DNA of 64,000 nt from Peribacillus loiseleuriae (lineage in GTDB: Bacteria; Bacillota; Bacilli; Bacillales; DSM-1321): assembly GCF_001183985.1 (NCBI RefSeq), contig NZ_LFZW01000001.1, positions 3,958,059-4,022,058 on the forward strand, given 5' to 3'. Below the pieces are notes generated by a model. It worked only from the letters and a program-made list of their open reading frames with translations. It searched no databases and had not been told where the DNA came from. The first letter of the stretch is position 1; the number at the start of each line of letters is the position of its first letter. Shown piece by piece: positions 8,690 to 16,939 of this stretch. A program made the position numbers and the translations under genes.

Positions 8690-10291
8690 TTATTTTTTCA
8701 CATAGACAATTTGTTCATTTACAACAGTCATAGCTGCTTCTATTTCAAGCCATTCATCAGGATGGACGGTGTACAAATCATTTTCAAAAACTGTAAAGTC
8801 CGCTATATACCCTGGTGCAATCTTGCCACGTGACTCTTCTTGACCAATCGCATAAGCACTACCCGTCGTATATAAGGAGAGCGCCTCAAATAGCGATAGA
8901 CACTCCTTTTCACCGTAAATCGTTTGGTCTGCATCAAATGGCTTTCTTCTTGTCACAGCAGCGTGTATACCAAGCAACGGATCTACCGGTTCAATCGGTG
9001 CATCTGAACCGCCTGCACACTGGATGCCTTTTTCCATATACGTTTTCCATGCATAGTTAGCTGCCATATGATCTTTTCCAACTTTATCAATAACCCACGG
9101 AAAATCAGAAGGGACAAAGCCAGGTTGAATATCGAAAATCACCGGTAATTCTTTGGCACGATCTAATAAATCGTGTCTCATAATTTGTGCATGAATAAGC
9201 CGATCTCTCAATCCAAGCTTTGGTGGATAGGTACAAATCGCATTCAGTACCATTTCGAAGGCCAGATCACCAATTGCATGCACAGCGATTGGCATCTCAT
9301 AATTCCTCGCTTTTTGAACAAGATCGTGTAGCTCATTTTCAGTATAAATCGCCACACCTTGAGTTTCCGGACGATCATGATACGGATGGCTTAATAATGC
9401 CGTATTGCCGCCAAGTGATCCGTCTGCAAATATTTTCATCGCATCTAATTCAATCAACCCTCGTTTGCTGCGATATCCATACCCAGACTCCTTCATATCA
9501 TCAACCACTTTATTATGGACAAGCAGGTTGACACGGAATGGCAATCCCGCTTCCTCAATAACTGAAACAAATGCTTGATAAGTTGGCAAAAAACCATTGT
9601 AATAATGTAAATCTTCCGAATGACCCCCAGTTAAGCCAAGTCTATGGCAATCACGAATCGAAACCGTCAGTGCCCGCCTCACATATTCCTCCGTAATTCC
9701 CGGTAAATGATTCATGATTAGTTTCAGAGCAGGGTCTTCCTTAAACATACCGTTTAAGCGGTCATCCTTATACCGCCCAATCACTCCTCCAAACGGCTGC
9801 TCGATATTTTCCTCAATCCCACTAATTGTCATAGCCAAGGAATTCACAACGACAGCATGGCGACAAACCCGTTTTAAGATGAGCGGATGTTCATTCGAAA
9901 GTTGATCTAAGTCATCTCGCAATATAAGTGTAGAATCTTGCCATTCATTTTCATTCCAACCTTCTGCTATAATCCATTCTCCAGCAGGCGTTTGCGCACA
10001 TTTTTCAAGTAAAGCCTGTAGGATTTCAGCTCTGCTCTTCATCTTTGAGAGGTCCAGCCTCATTAGCTTTTCACCATGTCCGATTAAGTGCAGATGACTA
10101 TCCACAAGTCCTGGAATAAGCATCTGACCTTGTAAATTGATTTCATTCGTAATCATGTCTTGATAAGTATTTCTTAGTGTAGAAGCCTCTCCAACCTCAA
10201 TGATTAAGCCATTTTCGGTAAAAATCGCCTCTACTCGATCATATTCTGTTTGCATGGTATAAATGCTTCCGTTATGCCAAAGCGTTCCCAT
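8690..10291 (-). CDS. Metal-dependent amidohydrolase, YtcJ-like
   Basis: A 533-residue amidohydrolase-3 protein. The metal-binding HxH is visible in LVDSHLHLIG, a later histidine pair in IAVHAIGD, and the C-terminal domain carries AGGSDAPIEP with the conserved Asp. The start MGTLWHNGSIYTM is preceded by GGGGGC, and the ORF upstream of it lacks a better site. It resembles the exoenzyme-regulatory-protein AepA/YtcJ group, whose substrate is not established. It stands alone, with no urea-cycle or hydantoin genes around it. Confidence 0.87.
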   Translation of the reverse strand: MGTLWHNGSIYTMQTEYDRVEAIFTENGLIIEVGEASTLRNTYQDMITNEINLQGQMLIPGLVDSHLHLIGHGEKLMRLDLSKMKSRAEILQALLEKCAQTPAGEWIIAEGWNENEWQDSTLILRDDLDQLSNEHPLILKRVCRHAVVVNSLAMTISGIEENIEQPFGGVIGRYKDDRLNGMFKEDPALKLIMNHLPGITEEYVRRALTVSIRDCHRLGLTGGHSEDLHYYNGFLPTYQAFVSVIEEAGLPFRVNLLVHNKVVDDMKESGYGYRSKRGLIELDAMKIFADGSLGGNTALLSHPYHDRPETQGVAIYTENELHDLVQKARNYEMPIAVHAIGDLAFEMVLNAICTYPPKLGLRDRLIHAQIMRHDLLDRAKELPVIFDIQPGFVPSDFPWVIDKVGKDHMAANYAWKTYMEKGIQCAGGSDAPIEPVDPLLGIHAAVTRRKPFDADQTIYGEKECLSLFEALSLYTTGSAYAIGQEESRGKIAPGYIADFTVFENDLYTVHPDEWLEIEAAMTVVNEQIVYVKK

Positions 10292-10452
10292 CGTTTGCCC
10301 CCTTGCGTACTTTTCTATATTTGACCAGACTGTTTTCTTCATAAAGTGTATCACCAAAATCAGAATATTACATAAGAAAACTTATGTGGAAGGAATATCA
10401 GTGGGGGCATGACAGATTTATAATTTGTATCTAAAAGCGCTGGTTTAAAATG

Positions 10453-10659
10453 GAGGATAAAAAGAGCCGAGAAATTCATGGCCGCTGGAAAAGTAATTCT
10501 TATTAACAGTTTTGAAAATTTTCATCAATATACAAATAATAAAATAAGCTAACGACCAGTATGTAGTAGGTCATTAGCTTATTTCCCTCTGTATACAGAC
10601 TTTTTCAGTACCCTCAGAAATTCGACAGCTATTTTTACCGGTCTTTTTGAACAACCTCT
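10453..10659 (-). repeat. Dispersed repeat family C, copy 1
   Basis: Begins GAGGATAAAAAGAGCCGAGAA and ends near TTTTTACCGGTCTTTTTGAA. Read on the minus strand, both ends match 19451-19635, while the middle has diverged. No coding frame. It fills most of the 10292-10862 gap, in which I see no gene; the rest of the gap shows nothing recognisable. Confidence 0.7.
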
Positions 10660-10862
10660 AAAATGATACTTTTAAGTGGCATTGTTATCAAAATGTATGA
10701 GATCTATGTTGATGACCAATATCTCTATATGGTTGGAGCGTTTACCTAAAAACATACGAGAGTAAAAATCGAATGATTGAAGCAGCTGAATTTGATTGAC
10801 TTTTCTATGTAACATTGTCGCCCTACACTAGCTACACCTTAAAATGTTAAGCCCTACGACTG

Positions 10863-11519
10863 TTATTCTATATTTGAAAATTCAGCTAGATCTTCTCTGT
10901 TCCCAATCACCACTAATAAATCTCCTTTATGAATAATCTGATCTGAGGATGGGGATACGATTATTTCTCCTTCTCTAACAATGGCAATGACACTAACATT
11001 ATATTTGGCACGAATATCAAGTTCTCGCAAACTTTTTTCAGCCATGCTAAGTGGTATGAGGATTTCCTCGATATTGAATTCTTTTGACAGTTCAATGTAG
11101 TTCAACATATTCGGTGAGAGGAGCTGATTTGCAACACGTTCCCCCATATCTCTTTCAGGATAAATGATCCAATCAGCCCCGATTTTCTCTAAAACCCGGC
11201 CATGGTGCTTTCCTAGAGCTTTCGCAATTACTTTTTTCACTCCAAATTCCTTTAAAAGCATCACTGTTAAAATGCTCGATTGCATGTCATTCCCAATTGC
11301 TACAATTACACAATCAAAATTGCGAATACCGATTGAAATCAGCGCTTTTTCTTCTGTAGTATCAGCTACGACTGCATGAGTAACAGCTATTTCAACATCT
11401 TCAACCCGTTCCTCATTACAATCAATGCCTAAGACATCATGCCCAGCCTCATATAATTTTCGGGCTACACTCACTCCAAATCTCCCCAAACCAATAACCG
11501 CATATTGTCGTTTGACCAT
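10863..11519 (-). CDS. ktrA: Ktr potassium uptake regulatory subunit (RCK)
   Basis: Cytosolic octameric RCK subunit that gates the KtrB channel in response to nucleotide and c-di-AMP. The 218-residue protein has an N-terminal Rossmann fold with GLGRFGVSVA (residues 10-19) and acidic DCNEER at the end of strand beta-2, then an RCK_C domain from about residue 140 to the end. It lies 28 bp downstream of ktrB, so the order is B then A, the reverse of B. subtilis yuaA-yubG. Whether it is orthologous to KtrA or KtrC cannot be settled by eye; the linked riboswitch favours KtrA. Confidence 0.93.
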   Translation of the reverse strand: MVKRQYAVIGLGRFGVSVARKLYEAGHDVLGIDCNEERVEDVEIAVTHAVVADTTEEKALISIGIRNFDCVIVAIGNDMQSSILTVMLLKEFGVKKVIAKALGKHHGRVLEKIGADWIIYPERDMGERVANQLLSPNMLNYIELSKEFNIEEILIPLSMAEKSLRELDIRAKYNVSVIAIVREGEIIVSPSSDQIIHKGDLLVVIGNREDLAEFSNIE

Positions 11520-11547
11520 ATCTTATTTACACTCCCTATTTTTTTAA

Positions 11548-12885
11548 TTAACCGATCATTATTTTCCCTTTTGGGTGACGAAACGCATCTGGTTTACGCC
11601 TCAAAGCAATGGCAAAAGCGATCGTTAAAGGGCCTAATCTGCCTGCGAACATCGTACATATAATGAGAACACGACCAATAGGTGATAGTTCAGGAGTTAA
11701 TCCCATCGATAGTCCTACGGTGCCGAACGCTGAAGTCGCTTCAAATAAATACACGATAAACTCATGCCCTTTTTCTGTGATGCTCAGTAGCATGGTAATT
11801 GTAATAACAAGAAATAATCCACTTACAGTTACAGTAAGAGCTTTAAATATCGTGTCAAAAACAATGCGTTTACGAAAGAAAATGACATCTTCTTTTCCTT
11901 TAACCTGAGACCAGACGGTTCCAAGTAAAGTAGCAAAGGTAGTCGTTTTAATTCCGCCACCTGTTGAACCTGGAGAAGCGCCAATAAACATGAGAATGAT
12001 GGTCAGAAATAACGTTGGTTGTGTTAAGTCTGAAATACTCATTGTATTAGCCCCATCTGTCCTCGCAGTCACCGATTGAAACAATGCTGCCAATCCTTTT
12101 CCTAGATAGGATAAAGGTTCTAACGTTTTCTCATTACCATATTCAAACATGAAGATTAAGATGGCTCCACTTACAGTTAAAATTAGGCTAGTCAGTAATA
12201 CCACTTTCGTATGCACAGATAAACGTTTTGTATCATGATATTCATACATTTCATTCATGACGATAAAACCAATTCCCCCTAATGTGATAAGCGCACAGAC
12301 GGTTAGCACGACCGTTGGATCTTCTGCGTAAGGGGTCAGACTTCGAAATCCTCCTAGTAAATCAAAACCTGCATTATTAAAGTTGGAGATTGAATGAAAA
12401 ATACCAAAATAGATGGCTCGACCGATTGGCATATCCAAAGAAAAACGAACCGATAAAATGATTGCACCGACAAGCTCGATCATTCCTGTAAAAATCAACA
12501 CTCTTTTCACTAATCTGACAATTCCCGCCATCGATAAATGATTTAACGCTTCTCGAAGTAACAATCTTTCTCTCAGTGATATTCTTTTGCCTAAGAGAAA
12601 AAAGATAAAAGTTGCAAATGTCATAAACCCTAATCCACCGATTTGAATGAGTATTAATATGACAATCTCGCCAAATCTGCTAAATGTACTTCCTGTATCT
12701 ACGACGACAAGCCCTGTCACACATGTAGCAGATGTTGCGGTAAATAAAGCATTTAAGAACGAGAGGCCTTCCCCATCTTCTGTTGAAAGGGGAAGGGTCA
12801 ATAATAATGCACCTATTAAAATCACAGCCGCAAAGCCCAATACAAGAACTTTTGGTGGGTTTAGAAACGCTGTTATTTTTTCCAT
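11548..12885 (-). CDS. ktrB: Ktr/Trk-type potassium channel subunit
   Basis: A 445-residue K+ translocating subunit of the Trk/Ktr/HKT superfamily, with four M1-P-M2 repeats. The P-loop filter sequences are visible as TSATCVTGLVVVDTG, NNAGFDLLGG, SPGSTGGGIKTTT and SAFGTVGLSMGL. The start MEKITAFLNPP follows GGAG. It forms an operon with the RCK gene just downstream. The leader is long: a c-di-AMP-type riboswitch lies about 545 bp upstream, with two repeat elements between. Confidence 0.94.
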   Translation of the reverse strand: MEKITAFLNPPKVLVLGFAAVILIGALLLTLPLSTEDGEGLSFLNALFTATSATCVTGLVVVDTGSTFSRFGEIVILILIQIGGLGFMTFATFIFFLLGKRISLRERLLLREALNHLSMAGIVRLVKRVLIFTGMIELVGAIILSVRFSLDMPIGRAIYFGIFHSISNFNNAGFDLLGGFRSLTPYAEDPTVVLTVCALITLGGIGFIVMNEMYEYHDTKRLSVHTKVVLLTSLILTVSGAILIFMFEYGNEKTLEPLSYLGKGLAALFQSVTARTDGANTMSISDLTQPTLFLTIILMFIGASPGSTGGGIKTTTFATLLGTVWSQVKGKEDVIFFRKRIVFDTIFKALTVTVSGLFLVITITMLLSITEKGHEFIVYLFEATSAFGTVGLSMGLTPELSPIGRVLIICTMFAGRLGPLTIAFAIALRRKPDAFRHPKGKIMIG

Positions 12886-13039
12886 AATGATCTCCTACCT
12901 ATTAAAATATTGAAACAAGCAAGTGTTTCTTCTATGGACAATTCCGTTCTACGAGGTAAGAAGTTAGTTTAATAAATATCCAACTAGTTAGTTGTTTGAA
13001 ATCATTTAACGTTAAGTGAATAGTAGAGTGAACACAAAA

Positions 13040-13177
13040 AGACCAATGGTACTTTTCTCCAGAACGCAATCATGCAATATCATTCAAGATTCCAGCGGTA
13101 AACCAAACGATTCACACAATGGTATTGAACACTTGCAAAAACAACATGTTGAATGGAGAAAAAGAACTCATTGGTCT
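13040..13177. repeat. Inverted-repeat element upstream of ktrB
   Basis: AGACCAATGGTACTTTTCTCC (13040-13060) is the near-complement of GGAGAAAAAGAACTCATTGGTCT split as GGAGAAAAAG and AACTCATTGGTCT (13155-13177). The centre is partly self-complementary and non-coding. The layout is that of a small MITE or a REP-type element. Only this copy is seen in the window. Confidence 0.6.
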
Positions 13178-13245
13178 ACTTAACGCCCAGCAAGTTATAC
13201 ACTCTCTTTGCGTTCTGTCACCCAAGAAATCTTTTCATAGTTACG

Positions 13246-13379
13246 CATAAAAAACATCCATGAGTGTCTGCTCTAAAGTCCGACGATGAAAAGATTCAGG
13301 TCCTCAACTTGTATCACCTTATGAAGGTGGCGGTGCGAAGCTGATCTTGCGAAGCCCCGCCCCTTTTCCACAGAAAAAG
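13246..13379 (+). repeat. Dispersed repeat family B, copy 2
   Basis: The best-preserved family B copy: AAAAACATCCATGAGTGTC at the left, then GTATCACCTTATGAAGG, GGTGGCGGTGCGAAGCTGA, and GCGAAGCCCCGCCCCTTTT to the right. It sits between the riboswitch and ktrB, so in the native transcript it would be read antisense as part of the ktrB leader. Confidence 0.78.
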
Positions 13380-13429
13380 ACCTACGTATCGTTCATCAGG
13401 CTGCTTTCTTGCTTCAAATACAACAAAAA

Positions 13430-13590
13430 AGCCCCCCCGAATTAAGGTGGTCTTATGACCTCCTTCGCTTTAGCCGACGAAGTTAGCTGACGGGTAGGAT
13501 GGCGAAAGAGTATCTCATCCTTACTGCAAATGCAGTATTAACCCCAATATAATGGGTCCTCCGTTCTCAATTAATTGAGATTTGGCCGAT
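13430..13590 (-). promoter_or_regulatory. ydaO-type c-di-AMP riboswitch
   Basis: On the minus strand the segment reads GAGGACCCATTATATTGGGG, then GGTTAATACTGC, then a stem closed by GATGAG, and CATCCTACCCGTCAGCTAAC followed by TTCGTCGGCT. The blocks GGACCCA...TGGGGT and CTACCCG(T/A)CAGCTAACTTCGT are hallmarks of the ydaO/yuaA leader, which senses c-di-AMP and shuts off potassium uptake genes (established knowledge). A hairpin AAGGAGGTC/GACCACCTT and a T-run follow. The next minus-strand genes are ktrB-ktrA, which are known targets. Confidence 0.87.
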
Positions 13591-13615
13591 ATCAAATTTG
13601 TTATTTATGAGAATT

Positions 13616-13645
13616 ATTCTACGCCTGCTATTCAATCATTGTAAA
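13616..13645 (-). promoter_or_regulatory. Sigma-A promoter for the riboswitch-ktrB transcript
   Basis: TTTACA, an 18-bp spacer and TAGAAT on the minus strand, placing the transcription start near 13608, just before the riboswitch core. Confidence 0.6.
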
Positions 13646-13785
13646 CTCATTAAAAGTACTAAATTCGTTCAAATCCATCCAAATATGGCCAAATTTATCA
13701 AATTTATGTACAATAACACTATTTCACGTAGTATTTCTACAGATTTTACAGGTTATTAAAGTTTTATAAAGATTTTTATTTTGCA

Positions 13786-13815
13786 TTGACAAGAACTCAC
13801 ATTGGACATTATGAT
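13786..13815 (+). promoter_or_regulatory. Sigma-A promoter for the MpsC-domain gene
   Basis: TTGACA (13786-13791), an 18-bp spacer and TATGAT (13810-13815). The predicted start is about 30 bases before the ATG at 13851, with GGAGG-type RBS TGGAGG in between. Confidence 0.7.
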
Positions 13816-13850
13816 AACTCCATAAATCTCAGAAAATAACTGGAGGCATC

Positions 13851-14211
13851 ATGTCAAATTCCAAAAAGAAACTAGAGGCTGAAATTAGTGCTGCGTTTAT
13901 TAAATTCCAGCGAGATTTGATCGGCAGGGGACCACAGGAAGCCAAAACGTATATCATTAGACATGTTGATTACCCGTTTCAAAGGTGTTCTAACGGTAGA
14001 AGAAAAGCATCTTGTCAATCGTGATTCTGGTAAAAAGCTTGTCAAACAAATACGGGAGCTTCTCCGCGAAATGTACAGTGAAGACTATGAAAAAATTGTC
14101 GAGCATTATACTGACTGTAAAGTTCTTTCCTCTCATAGTGATATTAGTACGAAAACTGGGGAGAGAATCGAAGTTTTTATTATGGATAAAGACTTAGAGA
14201 AGAGCCTTTAA
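13851..14211 (+). pseudogene. MpsC/DUF2294-domain gene with a frameshift
   Basis: The first frame begins MSNSKKKLEAEISAAFIKFQ after a good RBS and reads through GRGPQEAKTYIIR, then leaves the family. The second frame, from 13963, continues MLITRFKGVLTVEEKHLV to the normal C-terminus near MDKDLEKSL. Joined, the two give a full-length protein of about 120 residues of the DUF2294/MpsC family. The join needs two extra bases near 13961 (ATTAGACATG where a codon such as GAC is expected before ATG). Either a real two-base deletion or a sequencing error. Promoter and RBS are intact. MpsC is linked to a bicarbonate/membrane-potential system in staphylococci; the solo bacillar members are uncharacterised. 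Confidence 0.72.
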
Positions 14212-14379
14212 AATCGGGTCTTTCAGTCTACAATACTAGCAACCTTCACGTTGTCGAAGTTTGTAATTATTTGACTAAAAGAAATACATTTATTTAGATT
14301 CATAGCTTGTATACTATATATGAATCGCAAGACCTTTTTGTAAGTTGAAATTTCATTATGAATATGAAGGTGAATAAAT

Positions 14380-14574
14380 ATGGGGAATATTTCCAACAGA
14401 TATGTAATTAACGCCGTAGGTAAAGGCGGACAGACATACTTGACCCATTGTCAGGATAAAGAGGCGCTTAAGAAGTGGATAGCGGATCACGAGGATCATC
14501 TTGTCATGCATGAGTTAAAGATTGTAGATAAAAAAAAGCATCCATTGTTAAAGTTATTTTCTTTAAAAAGATAA
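14380..14574 (+). CDS. Small protein of unknown function
   Basis: 64 residues, MGNISNRYVINAVGKGG to the basic tail LLKLFSLKR. The gene follows GAAGGTGA at suitable spacing and stands alone between the MpsC-domain gene and an element A copy. It contains the segment YLTHCQDKEALKKWIADHED, which looks like a short alpha/beta fold. I do not recognise the family. A TATACT hexamer at about 14311 could be its -10 box. Confidence 0.6.
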   Translation: MGNISNRYVINAVGKGGQTYLTHCQDKEALKKWIADHEDHLVMHELKIVDKKKHPLLKLFSLKR

Positions 14575-14601
14575 TCAGCAAACACCTCAATAGTTCAAAA
14601 T

Positions 14602-14725
14602 GAGGTTGTCTCAACAAAGGATCTGATCTCACACTCTATATACCGTTTATTATGTCATTTACATGTCGTATAAACGATGATAATAGATATGGGATCTGAT
14701 CCTTTTGTTATAAGGCAACCTCTCC
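14602..14725. repeat. Palindromic intergenic element A, copy 3
   Basis: Outer arms GAGGTTGTCTC and AAGGCAACCTC, middle arms GGATCTGATCTCACA and ATGGGATCTGATCC, inner arms TATATACCGTTTAT and ATAAACGATGATA. Lies between the convergent 64-residue gene and mbcS. Confidence 0.82.
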
Positions 14726-14729
14726 TTAT

Positions 14730-16310
14730 TTAAATAGTATGGTTCTCATCCAAATGGCGTAAATCTACACGACGGATTTTCCCCGAAGTAGTTTTTGGCA
14801 GTTCTTTAATAAATTCAATCTTCCGTGGATATTTATATGGTGCCGTTACTTTCTTTACATGCTCTTGAAGGGTTTTCACCAACTGTGGTTCACTTTCAGC
14901 CACATGGTCCTGAAGCACGATATATGCCTTGACAACATTTCCTCTTACTTCATCTGGACTTGCTACTACAGCACATTCTTTTACATAAGGGTGCTTAATT
15001 AGTGCATCTTCAACTTCAAATGGCCCGATTGTGTAGCCAGAACTGATGATCATATCGTCGCCGCGTCCCTCAAACCAGAAATAGCCGTCTTCGTCTTTTC
15101 TTGCTTTATCACCTGTTACATAATAATCGCCGCGAAATTGCATAGCTGTACGTTCAGGATCACGATAATAACTTTTGAATAAAGCAGGTGTTTCGATATG
15201 CACAGCAATATCTCCGACTTGACCTATTTGACAAAGTGCTCCATCTTCATCAATGATTTCAACTCGATTACCAGGTGTTGGTTTCCCCATTGAGCCAGGT
15301 TTCAGTTCCATCCCTATAGAAATCCCGACAAGAAGCGTATTTTCTGTTTGTCCGTAACCGTCTCTTACTTGAATATTGAAATACTTTTCGAATACATCTA
15401 TCACTTCACGATTCAAGGGCTCTCCTGCCGATACCGCACTGTGTAGATCTGTAAGACTATAATCCGCCAGATTATCCACTTTTGCCATTAAGCGATATTC
15501 AGTCGGCGTACAGCATAAAGCATTCACTTTGTAATCCTGAAGCAGCTGTAAGTATTTTTTTGCTTCAAACTTGCCATGGTACACTAGGCCGGTTGCACCT
15601 GATCCTAGTACAGCAAGAAACGGACTCCAAATCCACTTTTGCCAACCTGGTGCTGCGGTTGCCCATACCGTATCCCCTTCACGAACACCAAGCCAGTTTG
15701 CGGCAGCTGTTTTTAAATGAGCATATGCCCAGCCATGAGTATGTACTACACCTTTAGGATTGCCGGTCGTACCAGATGTATAGGAGAGAAAAGCCATGTC
15801 TGAGCTTTTCGTATCAGCTAGGACAAGTGTGTCATTACTTACTTTTATTTGTTCCTCCAAAAACAACCATCCTGGGACTTCCTGACCAACTGAAAATTTC
15901 ACAAGCTGTTCCGCATCTTTAACCGCATTTACTTGATCACAAAATTGATGATAGCAAATGACTCCTTTAACTTCAGCATGCCTTATTCGATATTCAATAT
16001 CCTTTGGCCTTAACATCTCTGAGCATGGGATAACCACTACCCCAATCTTAAGTGCAGCTAAATAGACTTCATATGCTTCAATTAGTCTCGGGATGATGAT
16101 GAGGGCAATATCTCCTTTTTCAAATCCTGCATTTTTGAAGACATTACCGATTTTATTAACACGTTTCATTAAAGCACTGTATGTAACTTCTTTCTTTACT
16201 CCATCCTCAGATTCCCATTTTAGGGCTAAACGGTTCTTGTCTTTTGCGAATATTTCCATTTCACTAACAAGATTATACTTCTCTGGAGCAATCAAATCTT
16301 CTCTTCTCAT
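14730..16310 (-). CDS. mbcS: Acyl-CoA synthetase, MbcS/YtcI type
   Basis: A 526-residue adenylate-forming enzyme. SYTSGTTGNPKGVVHTHGW near residue 175 is the AMP-binding P-loop, DGYGQTEN and VTGDKARKDEDGYFWF are core motifs, and PKTTSGKIRRVDLR carries the C-terminal catalytic Lys. The family activates medium or branched short-chain acids to acyl-CoA. In B. subtilis ytcI also lies by the sspA-thiI block. Preceded by GGGAGGATATATAGG. The repeat at 16342-16506 lies just upstream. Confidence 0.9.
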   Translation of the reverse strand: MRREDLIAPEKYNLVSEMEIFAKDKNRLALKWESEDGVKKEVTYSALMKRVNKIGNVFKNAGFEKGDIALIIIPRLIEAYEVYLAALKIGVVVIPCSEMLRPKDIEYRIRHAEVKGVICYHQFCDQVNAVKDAEQLVKFSVGQEVPGWLFLEEQIKVSNDTLVLADTKSSDMAFLSYTSGTTGNPKGVVHTHGWAYAHLKTAAANWLGVREGDTVWATAAPGWQKWIWSPFLAVLGSGATGLVYHGKFEAKKYLQLLQDYKVNALCCTPTEYRLMAKVDNLADYSLTDLHSAVSAGEPLNREVIDVFEKYFNIQVRDGYGQTENTLLVGISIGMELKPGSMGKPTPGNRVEIIDEDGALCQIGQVGDIAVHIETPALFKSYYRDPERTAMQFRGDYYVTGDKARKDEDGYFWFEGRGDDMIISSGYTIGPFEVEDALIKHPYVKECAVVASPDEVRGNVVKAYIVLQDHVAESEPQLVKTLQEHVKKVTAPYKYPRKIEFIKELPKTTSGKIRRVDLRHLDENHTI

Positions 16311-16341
16311 CCTATATATCCTCCCTTATCATAAAAACATT

Positions 16342-16506
16342 GCGTTAAAACGCCACGATCTAGTATGAAGGAAGATCTCTTTCAAATGAGGGAACTAACT
16401 CTAATTGGTGGCGGCACAGTTCCACAACTTTTATAACTTTTCACATAAAATTCTCATTTAACTTTTTATTTAAATTAGCGAGCTCCGTCCCTTTTTCCTC
16501 CATACA
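16342..16506 (+). repeat. Dispersed repeat family B variant, copy 4
   Basis: Opens with GCGTTAAAACGCCAC and ATGAAGGA, includes GGTGGCGGCAC and ends GCGAGCTCCGTCCCTTT then CCATACA. The same order of blocks is present inverted at 63047-63235. It lies between mbcS and the SASP terminator, a stretch with no gene. Confidence 0.65.
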
Positions 16507-16603
16507 AAACCTCAAGATACATTATACAGTTTTATAAGTATGTAAAATAATAAATATTTTTCTTATCTTATCAGAAAATAAGATGGAATGAAAACAAATG
16601 AAA

Positions 16604-16629
16604 GAAAGCGGGCGAAATCGCCCGCTTTC
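16604..16629 (-). terminator. Terminator of the SASP gene
   Basis: A perfect hairpin, GAAAGCGGGCG and CGCCCGCTTTC around AAAT, 20 bp beyond the SASP stop codon. Confidence 0.88.
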
Positions 16630-16648
16630 TGCAGCCATTTTTATGAAA

Positions 16649-16849
16649 TTATTTTTGGTACCCGCCTAATTGTTGTTCAGCCATTTGAACTAGACGTTTT
16701 GTGATTTCACCGCCAACTGAACCGTTAGCACGTGAAGTTGTTTCACCGCCAAGCTGCACACCGAATTCAGATGCGATTTCATATTTCATTTGATCTAGAG
16801 CTTGTTGTACACCAGGTACGACAAGTTGATTTGAGTTATTGTTTGCCAT
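16649..16849 (-). CDS. sspA: Small acid-soluble spore protein, alpha/beta type
   Basis: 66 residues, [20 protein letters not shown] at the start. It coats spore DNA into an A-like form and protects it from UV; GPR protease degrades it at germination. The GPR cleavage site is visible as [14 protein letters not shown], and [17 protein letters not shown] is the conserved C-terminal block. The start follows AAGGAGGTG. A sigma-G-type promoter sits at 16874-16904. Which of the sspA/B paralogues this is cannot be told from one gene; the position next to thiI matches sspA. Confidence 0.96.
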   Translation of the reverse strand: MANNNSNQLVVPGVQQALDQMKYEIASEFGVQLGGETTSRANGSVGGEITKRLVQMAEQQLGGYQK

Positions 16850-16873
16850 GTGTTTTTCACCTCCTTGTAAATA

Positions 16874-16904
16874 TAGAATGTGTAAAAACACATGGCTTCA
16901 TTCA
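16874..16904 (-). promoter_or_regulatory. Sigma-G-type promoter of the SASP gene
   Basis: TGAATG, an 18-bp spacer and CATTCTA on the minus strand; the latter fits CATNNTA. The start would be about 17 bases ahead of the RBS. Forespore expression is expected for a SASP gene. Confidence 0.7.
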
Positions 16905-16939
16905 TTGATTTATTGGTAAATATAGTCAGCATTTCCAAC

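Noticed and set aside
14251..14258. Perfect Spo0A box TTGTCGAA upstream of the 64-residue gene
   Set aside because: An exact octamer is expected about twice by chance on both strands of a window this size, and no known Spo0A target is next to it.
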